Virus record (IMG/VR): IMGVR_UViG_3300045971_000577
Span: 248,001-312,000 of that record
Length of the DNA stretch: 64,000 nt
Direction: 5' to 3' (one strand)
Origin: a virus
Positions 14,047 through 20,172 of this stretch are shown in pieces. Every line of letters starts with the position of its first letter. The stretch's first letter is position 1. Under the pieces are notes generated by a model. It had not been told where the DNA came from. It did no database searches and worked only from the letters and a program-made list of their open reading frames with translations. The translations under genes were made by a program, and so were the position numbers.

Positions 14047-14810
14047 AATTTCTCTTTACAGTTATCAAAATGCCATCTATTCATCGATTCTTTACAGTTA
14101 TCAAAATGCCATCTATTCATCGATCCTTCACCGCCCGACCGTTGGCAGTGCGGGCACTCAACAGTATTTCTTTTTTTACCAAGCCTTGACAATCCGATGT
14201 TAATATTATGTTCTGCCGAATTAGGTTTACCTTTTGCTGCTAAACTCATTTTTTCACGAGTCTCTTGGCTTACTACCTTATTTCGCATTTTCTGTTTTGT
14301 TTCTTCGGACATATTTTGTTTGGCTATGCTCATCTTATATCTCGCATCATCTGACATTGTTTTGCCGATGTTAGCCTCGCGCATTTTCTGTTTTGTTTCT
14401 TCTGTCCGAATTTTACCTGTATTTTTATCACTTATTCTTTGACGAACTTCTTTGGGCATAGATTTACTAGCTAATCCGATAATTTTCCGGGTTGCTGCAG
14501 AATGACTATGACCGGATGCTCCTTCGCCGCCATCGGTTCTGTTTTCTAAAATCCCTGTGCCTAAATCTTTTCGACCATACCACCGAATCATTCTGCGTTC
14601 GATTGCAAATGCACCGAGCTCAGTTAGATTACATTCTAAAATTACAATACGTGATATATCTACAGGAGTGTGTACTCCTGTATTATTCTTTTTATTCCTA
14701 TGATCAACATAAGCTCGATCTCCTGTGCCTTTTCCGATATAGTACGGTGTGCCAACATTAGCGGTTGCCGAGTTACGTGATCTTAAATAGGCATATACAT
14801 AATAATTCAT
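14043..14810 (-). CDS. GIY-YIG homing endonuclease with NUMOD3 repeats
   Basis: 255 residues. GIY-YIG core YYVYAYLRS...[14 protein letters not shown] with [20 protein letters not shown]; then about five NUMOD3-type DNA-binding repeats of the form (S)[14 protein letters not shown]. The C-terminus ends CPHCQRSGG then a tandem duplication of about 12 residues ([12 protein letters not shown] twice), visible in DNA as a 36-bp direct repeat around 14052-14123. TATAAATA lies 5 nt before the ATG. It is inserted directly upstream of smpB, overlapping it by 4 nt. Confidence 0.88.
   Translation of the reverse strand: MNYYVYAYLRSRNSATANVGTPYYIGKGTGDRAYVDHRNKKNNTGVHTPVDISRIVILECNLTELGAFAIERRMIRWYGRKDLGTGILENRTDGGEGASGHSHSAATRKIIGLASKSMPKEVRQRISDKNTGKIRTEETKQKMREANIGKTMSDDARYKMSIAKQNMSEETKQKMRNKVVSQETREKMSLAAKGKPNSAEHNINIGLSRLGKKRNTVECPHCQRSGGEGSMNRWHFDNCKESMNRWHFDNCKEKL
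14052..14123 (-). repeat. Tandem 36-bp duplication in GIY-YIG C-terminus
   Basis: Two nearly identical 36-bp copies encode the WHFDNCK motif twice. The same C-terminal motif occurs once in the HNH gene at 45212-45862. Confidence 0.7.
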
Positions 14811-14815
14811 ATATG

Positions 14816-14823
14816 TATTTATA
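14816..14823 (-). promoter_or_regulatory. Perfect T4-late box TATAAATA
   Basis: TATAAATA on the minus strand with exactly 5 nt before the GIY-YIG ATG, so the predicted start of transcription is at or next to the A of the ATG. Confidence 0.6.
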
Positions 14824-14876
14824 CAAATTTTTGTATTAAGCCTTTTTATTTTCTATCATAGCGTATTATAACTTAC

Positions 14877-15545
14877 TTACCACATAAGGTCAAAGAAACC
14901 GCGTAACACCTTGTTAACGCTTCCTGTCTTTCCGCTGTTGTGATCCTTTACAACATCGTCTTGAAAACGGTATGTTTGTATCTTATCCCCGCGCATGCCA
15001 GAACCAACCTGTTCTTTGCGGCTTGAATCTAGCGCGAACTTGTGCTCTCTATGTGCGTGTGCGTTTAGTGCCTCTAGCAGGGCTTGCTTCGCCTGATCTT
15101 GGCTATTTTGCCTGGATCGACACTGTGCCGTGGCAGTTTGGCCTGTAGGCAAATACGTTATACGACACGAATTTTGATGTTTGTTGCGGTGTTGGCCGCC
15201 TGCGCCAGTACCGCTGTACCATTCTATTCTAAAATCCGAGTCTTTGAATTCGATATTACGCAATTCGGGATCAGTGATCGCAACTGTTACGGTGCTGGTA
15301 TGAACTCTGCCCTTGCGCTCGGTTGGTGGAATACGCTGTATGCGGTGCCCACCTGCTTCTTTCTCTAACTGTGATAAGTCTGCACCCTCAACTTCTATGA
15401 AAAGTTCTCCGGGGAGATTCCTTATCACGCGATTGATTCAGCCAACTCTGTCAAAGTGGCGTTGGTATGCTGCTGCAAGATCTACAGTGAATAGCTTGCT
15501 GTCTTCTCCGCCCTCAGCTGCGCGTATTTCAATAATTCTTTTCAC
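14877..15545 (-). CDS. Short RF1-type release factor with in-frame UGA at a Trp position
   Basis: Read from GTG 15543-15545 (GGAG 8 nt upstream) the frame is MKRIIEIRAAEGGEDSKLFT...YQRHFDRVG, UGA (15438-15440), INRVIRNLPGELFIEVEG... In bacterial release factors this spot is the conserved Trp of (R/G)-W, so UGA replaces UGG. The rest has GGHRIQRIPPTERKGRVHTS (a PxT-type codon-recognition motif, RF1-like, for UAA/UAG) and SGTGAGGQHRNKHQNS with the catalytic GGQ. About 222 residues; domain 1 is missing, as in PrfH-like factors. Full-length product needs UGA read-through; initiation downstream of the UGA would lose half of domain 2. Confidence 0.8.
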
Positions 15546-15735
15546 ATTTATCTCCAAATTTTACTAAAAAAGCCAAATAGTCCGATTCTTCGGAAAATTT
15601 GTATACAGAATCTCCCTCAGACGTCCATCGTATCCATTTACCATCTTCCCAGGACCCGATAGTAACATAGCACCACTCGAATGCATCATTAGATGCAATT
15701 CTATGTTTGTTTGATATAAAAGCTTTGTATTTTAT
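15529..15735 (-). CDS. Open frame without canonical start, 68 codons
   Basis: A strongly protein-like frame (NKHRIASNDAFEWCYVTIG, then SWEDGKWIRWTSEGDSVYKF) with no ATG, GTG or TTG. It begins at ATA overlapping the upstream stop (ATAA), where an ATGA junction is normal in this genome, and GAGAGA precedes it. Either AUA initiation, a -1 frameshift from the upstream gene, or a start lost by ATG-to-ATA change. It overlaps the release-factor start. Confidence 0.4.
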   Translation of the reverse strand: MKYKAFISNKHRIASNDAFEWCYVTIGSWEDGKWIRWTSEGDSVYKFSEESDYLAFLVKFGDKCEKNY

Positions 15736-15941
15736 AGTTTCTCTCTCAAATCAAACTGTAACTTCAAAAATAGATATTCTTCTTCTGTTATATCTACTCT
15801 ATATTTATAATATTTAATAACAACCATACCAGCAGCCTCGAAAGACATTCTGAAAAATGGCTCACATTCGAATGTATGATGCTCACAGATAAATTCAATA
15901 AATCTATCCTTATCTATCATCTTGATCAAAAACTCTTTCAC
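15732..15941 (-). CDS. Hypothetical protein, 69 aa
   Basis: MKEFLIKMIDKDRFIEFICE... Small alpha/beta-like protein; the ATGA overlap with the gene upstream suggests coupling. It shares a similar length and the pattern of a final short helix (EEEYLFLKLQFDL) with its neighbour 15938-16186, so the two may be distant paralogues. Function unknown. Confidence 0.55.
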   Translation of the reverse strand: MKEFLIKMIDKDRFIEFICEHHTFECEPFFRMSFEAAGMVVIKYYKYRVDITEEEYLFLKLQFDLREKL

Positions 15942-16186
15942 TTTGTGCCTAACGGAGTACCCCTAAGGATATTTTCATCCCAGTTATATTCTCTAATGAA
16001 TGCATCCCTACTATAAATCTTACAAGCGAACGATAGACTGATGAATAGGCATGTTTCTTCGTCCATGTTTGCACAATACTGTGTCCATGGTGCCGCCACA
16101 CTAAATATAGTGTGTCGAATGCCACGTGACTCCAAGTACGCCACGAGGGCATTCTTTTCTGTGTTTGCTACGCGGATTACATACAT
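15938..16186 (-). CDS. Hypothetical protein, 82 aa
   Basis: MYVIRVANTEKNALVAYLES... Begins an overlapping set of small genes that leads into the release factor. Residues 1-60 look like one beta-alpha-beta-beta-alpha unit ending EETCLFISLSFACK. No family recognised. Confidence 0.55.
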   Translation of the reverse strand: MYVIRVANTEKNALVAYLESRGIRHTIFSVAAPWTQYCANMDEETCLFISLSFACKIYSRDAFIREYNWDENILRGTPLGTK

Positions 16187-16190
16187 AAGG

Positions 16191-16299
16191 TTTGATTACT
16201 CTATAGTCAGGGTTCTGTGCTCTTACGAGTGACAATCCCTGCTCTATTCAGCCCTGAGCTTCCTCTACCATTATAGCAGCGATTGTCCAAGTAATCAAA
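16191..16299 (-). ncRNA. Gap RNA closed by a 10-bp inverted repeat
   Basis: TTTGATTACT (16191-16200) pairs perfectly with AGTAATCAAA (16290-16299). Inside, CAGGG...CCCTG and a GTGCTC...GAGTGAC hairpin are visible. It fills the gap between a CCA-ended RNA and the 82-aa gene. Confidence 0.45.
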
Positions 16300-16302
16300 A
16301 TT

Positions 16303-16415
16303 TGGTTGAGTTGCTACCAGATGGTGATCAAACCATCCTAGCTTCATTCATTCTCTAAATGCAGTTAAAGAGCCCGACTAGCTTACTAACGTCATTGTTG
16401 ATCAATAGCAACTCA
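16303..16415 (-). ncRNA. CCA-ended tRNA-like RNA, non-canonical
   Basis: 113 nt closed by TGAGTTGC/GCAACTCA (8 bp) and ending A-CCA. It has a GATGGT/ACCATC hairpin near the 3' end and CTCT...AGAG inside, but no canonical anticodon arm or standard T-arm next to the acceptor. Confidence 0.42.
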
Positions 16416-16455
16416 GATTTGTAGTATAACTGACCCTGTGGTCACTTGCAAACGG

Positions 16456-16788
16456 TTAGGACGACTTCAATAGTGCTGTGGCCGCTTCGACGGATATATT
16501 CAGTTTATACTTTGTTGATATGTATACTGCAAACATCTCGGTACGGTCATCATCGTACCATCTGAGTTGTTCTTTATATGCTTCTACCTCTGCATTAAGT
16601 CGATATTTCTTGCTCAGTAAATAAAATGCCCAAAATAAACCATAGGTCGATAGAAACTGTCTAAGGTGTACTTCCTCGTGCTTACGCAGACCGATGTCAT
16701 CCTTATATTGCGGCTTAATAAAAACAAAAGGCCATATAGTGATCGCCGCAAATCTATCCGGAACAAAAAAATTAGTGTATACTATCAT
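16456..16788 (-). CDS. Small HExxH protein, putative metalloprotease
   Basis: 110 residues with KHEEVHLRQFL (HExxH zinc-protease motif) near residue 40, followed by a hydrophobic helix (YGLFWAFYLLSK) and an ExEAYKEQ segment that could supply the third ligand, an arrangement seen in compact gluzincin-like phage proteins. Located directly downstream of the spanin genes. Protease activity is inferred from the motif only. Confidence 0.55.
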   Translation of the reverse strand: MIVYTNFFVPDRFAAITIWPFVFIKPQYKDDIGLRKHEEVHLRQFLSTYGLFWAFYLLSKKYRLNAEVEAYKEQLRWYDDDRTEMFAVYISTKYKLNISVEAATALLKSS

Positions 16789-16810
16789 ATAATCCTACAG
16801 GTCGTTTATC

Positions 16811-17119
16811 TCATTTACAAGACTTCAGTGCAGTTAACAATTCAGCCGAGTAGGCCTTATGTAGTTCCCTGTCTGCTAATAATACCTTATTTTTCTCAAA
16901 GATATCTTTGTCAATTGTCAAAGAATCAAAATTGAAGACGGGAGATTGTGGAATCTCTGCCTTGCATGGTACAGAAATAGGTATCTCAACCTTTTGGACC
17001 ACGGTTTGGATCACAGGCTTATCAAAGGCACATGCAGAAACTGACAATGCCACCACAATCATAAGGATTCTACTTAGCACGTTGAATCTCCTGGTTGATA
17101 AGTTGGTTAGCCGCATCAC
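16811..17119 (-). CDS. o-spanin (Rz1-like outer-membrane lipoprotein)
   Basis: A hydrophobic signal (VLSRILMIVVALSVSAC) ends in a lipobox (VSAC) followed by a short periplasmic domain with Pro-rich start (FDKPVIQTVVQKVEIPISVP). It overlaps the end of the i-spanin gene by 50 nt in another frame, a hallmark of spanin pairs. It would be anchored in the outer membrane and, with its partner, fuse the two membranes during lysis. The start may be internal (MRLTNLS). Confidence 0.75.
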   Translation of the reverse strand: MMRLTNLSTRRFNVLSRILMIVVALSVSACAFDKPVIQTVVQKVEIPISVPCKAEIPQSPVFNFDSLTIDKDIFEKNKVLLADRELHKAYSAELLTALKSCK

Positions 17120-17471
17120 ATTTTGAGATATTTTGCGGAGCCATTGCTGCCATTAGTTCGTCTGCCTTCTTCTTTGCAGAGATTGTAGTTGCCTTTGCTG
17201 TGGCGATTGCACCTGCGTGGGATCTTTCACGAGCGTCAGCCTGTATCTGCATGTTATCAATTGCATCGTTCTGATCATTGATAGCAATTTGTAGGCTCTT
17301 TACTGAAGATTGAGATACGTCAAGCTTAGCCTGAATAACCTGCTTTTCAGCATTCAGCGTGGAGATATTGCTATTTAGAAACTTGATATACATACCCATT
17401 CCTGCAATAGTAGCAAGAAGGAGAGCAGCAACGATTAGTTTCCAGTTTCTGAGTACGAGTTCGATAAACAT
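17070..17471 (-). CDS. i-spanin (Rz-like)
   Basis: 133 residues: a single N-terminal transmembrane helix (LIVAALLLATIAGMGMYIKF) and then a continuous coiled coil (about residues 35-115), the architecture of inner-membrane spanins. A GATAAATA box lies 7 nt before the ATG. Overlaps the lipoprotein partner gene. Confidence 0.78.
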   Translation of the reverse strand: MFIELVLRNWKLIVAALLLATIAGMGMYIKFLNSNISTLNAEKQVIQAKLDVSQSSVKSLQIAINDQNDAIDNMQIQADARERSHAGAIATAKATTISAKKKADELMAAMAPQNISKCDAANQLINQEIQRAK

Positions 17472-17478
17472 AGTGTAT

Positions 17479-17486
17479 TATTTATC
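17479..17486 (-). promoter_or_regulatory. Late-type promoter box for spanin genes
   Basis: GATAAATA on the minus strand, 7 nt before the i-spanin ATG. Confidence 0.5.
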
Positions 17487-17544
17487 ATTTGCGGACGCAT
17501 AAACGACGAAAGCCCTATACCGTTTCCAGTATAGGGCTTATAAG

Positions 17545-17617
17545 GGCAGAGGTGCTAGGATTCGAACCTAGGATAGTTGAGTCAAAGTCAACTGTGTTAC
17601 CATTACACTACACCCCA
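17545..17617 (-). tRNA. tRNA-Gln(TTG), copy 1
   Basis: Acceptor TGGGGTG/CACCTCT with the weak 1-72 pair typical of Gln tRNAs, anticodon arm GTTGA-CTTTGAC-TCAAC, T-arm CTAGG-TTCGAAT-CCTAG, G73. Encoded end is CCC rather than CCA. Confidence 0.85.
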
Positions 17618-17631
17618 ACAGTGATAGAAAA

Positions 17632-17760
17632 TTGATTAGGTTATTCTTCGTTATATCCTCCTAACAGGGACGTATAACAGGGCCTGCTCACCTTTGACGA
17701 AATATGTCGATCCGCTAATCGGCGCCAATAACTAACCTTCAACCCTTACGGGCTAATCAA
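17632..17760 (-). ncRNA. Gap RNA closed by an 8-bp inverted repeat
   Basis: TTGATTAG (17632-17639) pairs with CTAATCAA (17753-17760), spanning the whole gap between tRNA-Leu(TAA) and tRNA-Gln. Confidence 0.4.
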
Positions 17761-17764
17761 AATT

Positions 17765-17840
17765 TGGTACCCCACGCGGGATTCGAACCCGCACACTCGG
17801 AGTTTAAGACCGATACGACTGCCAATTACGTCAGCGGGGC
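17765..17840 (-). tRNA. tRNA with Leu(TAA) anticodon, short variable arm
   Basis: Acceptor GCCCCGC/GTGGGGT, leucine-like D-arm (ACG-TAATTGGCAG-TCGT), anticodon loop CTTAAAC, a 4-nt variable loop, T-arm GCGGG-TTCGAAT-CCCGC, A73 and CCA. Bacterial Leu tRNAs are class II; this one has lost the long arm. Same backbone as the CAA and TAG tRNAs at 24414 and 25245. Confidence 0.85.
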
Positions 17841-17848
17841 ATAAAAAA

Positions 17849-18016
17849 TGGTACATGGTTGATCTTTCTTACGTGGGAGCGACAGTGCTCTTATCCACCT
17901 GAAGGGTCCAATGGATTCAGCAGGATGTCCCCCGCTGAAAGCATTTATCAACTAACCTCAAACAAGTTTGCTCCATCACACCCCTACCGGAATGTGCTCT
18001 TGGCTCGCATGTACCA
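17849..18016 (-). ncRNA. Gap RNA closed by a 9-bp inverted repeat
   Basis: TGGTACATG (17849-17857) pairs with CATGTACCA (18008-18016), enclosing 150 nt with further hairpins (for example CAGCGGG...CCTGCTG). No credible gene. Confidence 0.45.
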
Positions 18017-18023
18017 ACACAAA

Positions 18024-18437
18024 TTATTTCGGCAAGCGTGCTGTTGGTAAACCTGTAAGGTCTACACCTAGTTCCTCTGCCAACTTGGAAAGCATCTTTT
18101 CCTTTGATGCCTTGTCCTTTAATTCCTTCTTGAACTTACGCGCAAGAGCTGCGTCTTCGCGCTCCTTCTTTTCCTTTGCTGCCTTGGCTTCTTCTGCCTT
18201 GGCGATAGCCTTATAGTCAGCAATGGTCTTCGCAATGTATGCAGGTGCGTCAACTGGACGTTCGATGATCTTGAATCCTACACGATAAGATGCTCGTTGA
18301 AGCAATAGGAACTCATCGTGTGTAACTTCATCCCAGTCAGTAATGCTGTTAGCAATCATAAGGGAGGTGTCATATCCGTCATAATCACTCACATTTATTT
18401 CACGTGTAGTGATAATAGCAATCTTGTGTGTTGTCAT
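18024..18437 (-). CDS. Hypothetical protein with charged coiled coil, 137 aa
   Basis: MTTHKIAIITTREINVSDYD... The first half is an alpha/beta-like domain with many aromatics; residues 75-125 are Ala/Lys/Glu-rich and predicted helical (AKAEEAKAAKEKKERED...). No recognised family. It follows the 59-aa gene upstream within 2 nt. Confidence 0.65.
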   Translation of the reverse strand: MTTHKIAIITTREINVSDYDGYDTSLMIANSITDWDEVTHDEFLLLQRASYRVGFKIIERPVDAPAYIAKTIADYKAIAKAEEAKAAKEKKEREDAALARKFKKELKDKASKEKMLSKLAEELGVDLTGLPTARLPK

Positions 18438-18439
18438 AA

Positions 18440-18619
18440 TTATTCTCCTGCCAGCTCTTTCATTCTTTTTAGAATATCGTTCAACTTTGCACCATCCATT
18501 GCTCTGCAGGATGTAATGTTGGTTGGACGAAACGGTCTCCCCTCATCTGTTTCTTCAACGATGTCAAGGATACGAAAGAAATCTCTTACGAGCTGTTTTA
18601 GTTCTTCTTCGTTTGTCAT
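18440..18619 (-). CDS. Hypothetical protein, 59 aa
   Basis: MTNEEELKQLVRDFFRILDI... ends RAMDGAKLNDILKRMKELAG. Two helical segments joined by a Pro/Arg-rich turn. It ends just before the 137-aa gene (GGAG near the junction) and is clearly coding by its regular amphipathic pattern; function unknown. Confidence 0.6.
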   Translation of the reverse strand: MTNEEELKQLVRDFFRILDIVEETDEGRPFRPTNITSCRAMDGAKLNDILKRMKELAGE

Positions 18620-18693
18620 ATCAGTATGTGCTTTTTATTTTCAGAATGAATGAAATTTTTATTTAGGTTTGCTGAATACATACTTTAGAAACT

Positions 18694-18767
18694 TGGTAGG
18701 GCTGCAGGGAATCAAACCCTGGTTGACCGGTTAAAAGCCGGATATTCTATCATTGAATTACAACCCC
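18694..18767 (-). tRNA. tRNA-Lys(TTT)
   Basis: Acceptor GGGGTTG/CAGCCCT, anticodon arm TCCGG-CTTTTAA-CCGGT, T-arm CAGGG-TTTGATT-CCCTG, A73 and CCA. Confidence 0.9.
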
Positions 18768-18934
18768 ATTAATCTATTTGGTTCTTTCTTTAGCTTATCA
18801 ACAACTGCTTGTCGTTGACATGCTTTCGTCTTACAGTAATAATCCTTTGCAAGACCTTTGTAATCATTCGGCTGTAACGAAAACAAATACTTTCTGCATG
18901 CTTCACAGCTAATATCGATTGTCCTACTTGTCAT
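18758..18934 (-). CDS. Small cysteine-rich protein, 58 aa
   Basis: Starts at the internal ATG (MTSRTIDISCEACRKYLFSL), in ATGA overlap with the upstream gene. CEAC and CKTKAC about 22 residues apart could form a zinc knuckle. Its last codons overlap the 5' end of tRNA-Lys by 10 nt. Confidence 0.55.
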   Translation of the reverse strand: MTSRTIDISCEACRKYLFSLQPNDYKGLAKDYYCKTKACQRQAVVDKLKKEPNRLMGL

Positions 18935-19257
18935 CAATGCTCCAATGTCCATTTAATCGCTGCCGAAGATGGAAATTGGTCACCCTTCTTAAACTTTTTA
19001 TCATTTAAGATAAATGGTTTGTTAACCATATCGCCATTCCACCAACCTCGCTCGATGATAATGTATCCTTCCTGCCCAAGTTGTTCTCTTAACTTTGCGA
19101 ATTCAGGATGATCTTCTGAATGTGTCGACGAATACATAGTATCTGAGTGTTTTAACGCGTCAACTAAGCCTTCTTCTGTATTTTCAAACTTTCGTTTCCA
19201 TTCGTTATGAACGGTTACAGAAGTGCAGTAAGCTATGTCAATAGTAAATGTTTTCAT
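18934..19257 (-). CDS. Hypothetical protein, 107 aa
   Basis: Starts MKTFTIDIAYCTSVTVHNEW 6 nt after the CCA end of tRNA-Ser; the longer frame would read through the tRNA. Alpha/beta pattern ending in PSSAAIKWTLEH. No family recognised; no Shine-Dalgarno, so leaderless translation after tRNA processing is possible. Confidence 0.6.
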   Translation of the reverse strand: MKTFTIDIAYCTSVTVHNEWKRKFENTEEGLVDALKHSDTMYSSTHSEDHPEFAKLREQLGQEGYIIIERGWWNGDMVNKPFILNDKKFKKGDQFPSSAAIKWTLEH

Positions 19258-19262
19258 ATTAT

Positions 19263-19353
19263 TGGCGGATGACCGGGGAGTCGAACCCCGAAGGCTGAGA
19301 TCATCAACCCGACAGATTAGCAATCTGCTCTGATACCATTACAGGAGTCATCC
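19263..19353 (-). tRNA. tRNA-Ser(GCT)
   Basis: Class II. Acceptor GGATGAC/GTCATCC, anticodon arm GCAGA-TTGCTAA-TCTGT, long variable arm, T-arm CGGGG-TTCGACT-CCCCG, G73 and CCA. Confidence 0.92.
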
Positions 19354-19375
19354 AAAAACGTAGTATACAACAAAA

Positions 19376-19412
19376 ACGGCGCAGAGTCAAGTAGACCGTG
19401 CGCCGTTTTGAT
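19376..19412 (-). terminator. Rho-independent terminator after cytochrome gene
   Basis: AAAACGGCGCA and TGCGCCGTTTT form an 11-bp stem followed on the minus strand by TTTTTG. It lies 15 nt after the cytochrome stop. Confidence 0.75.
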
Positions 19413-19426
19413 AAAATTAGGTATTC

Positions 19427-20131
19427 TTACGCAAATACGGTCATCAAGGTTACCCCGGCCTTACGGATATATATCTGCGCATAGTTGATTAGCTTATCAA
19501 CTGCTGATGCACACTTGAAACTATTATCAATACTATGGCATGTTTCGCATGCATCCGATGTAGTTGGATGCGATGCGTAGCTTGATTTACCTTTTGCATA
19601 GTTACCATCGTGGCATGTTACGCAACCTGTGGTAACACCTGCGTGGATAGCTGAGTGGCTTACATCCCAATTGTTTGTATTGTGGCAAGCCAAGCAATCA
19701 GCAGTTGTAGGAATGTGTTCTGAAGGTTTCTTTCTTGCGCCCTGACCGTTATATGTTGCATTATGGCAAGCGTCACATCTCATTGAGGCAACTGAGGTAT
19801 GGCTCATATGCGGACTCACGAATGTTGTTGTGGTGTGGCACGAAGAACATTCAACAATAGTGGTCGGAATATGTCCAGTCGAAAAACCCATCGCCATGTA
19901 TGGTGTAGTACCTGTGTGGCAAATGGTGCATTGGCGCGGAGTACCAACGAATATACCAGCCTTGTGGCAAGATGCGCATGTGCTACATTTGCCTGTCGAT
20001 AGGTGTGCGCCGGTTAGAGGCCACATTGGGTGAGATTGTTCGTACATGGTGCATTCAGCAGCTGATGCCGATACCGGTGATAGTAGTGTTATAAAGGCTA
20101 CTACGATAGCAGCAAGAAAGCGTGAAATCAT
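19427..20131 (-). CDS. Secreted seven-haem c-type cytochrome
   Basis: 234 residues from ATG 20129-20131, chosen because GGAGAAG precedes it and a clean Sec signal follows (MISRFLAAIVVAFITLLSPV, cleavage near SASAAE). Seven CXXCH haem-c motifs occur: CASCH, CTICH, CSSCH, CDACH, CLACH, CVTCH, CETCH, spaced about 20-35 residues with conserved H-(I/V)PTT-x-C phrases that supply distal His ligands, as in bacterial multihaem electron-transfer proteins. Periplasmic or extracellular electron carrier expected. It directly follows the outer-membrane barrel gene (41 nt) and ends at a strong terminator. Multihaem cytochromes are very unusual in phage. Confidence 0.88.
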   Translation of the reverse strand: MISRFLAAIVVAFITLLSPVSASAAECTMYEQSHPMWPLTGAHLSTGKCSTCASCHKAGIFVGTPRQCTICHTGTTPYMAMGFSTGHIPTTIVECSSCHTTTTFVSPHMSHTSVASMRCDACHNATYNGQGARKKPSEHIPTTADCLACHNTNNWDVSHSAIHAGVTTGCVTCHDGNYAKGKSSYASHPTTSDACETCHSIDNSFKCASAVDKLINYAQIYIRKAGVTLMTVFA

Positions 20132-20153
20132 GACTTCTCCAAAAATATAGAAG

Positions 20154-20161
20154 TATTTATC
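20154..20161 (-). promoter_or_regulatory. Late-type promoter box for cytochrome gene
   Basis: GATAAATA on the minus strand 22 nt before the cytochrome ATG, just before the end of the barrel gene. Confidence 0.5.
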
Positions 20162-20172
20162 AAAGGATGCAC

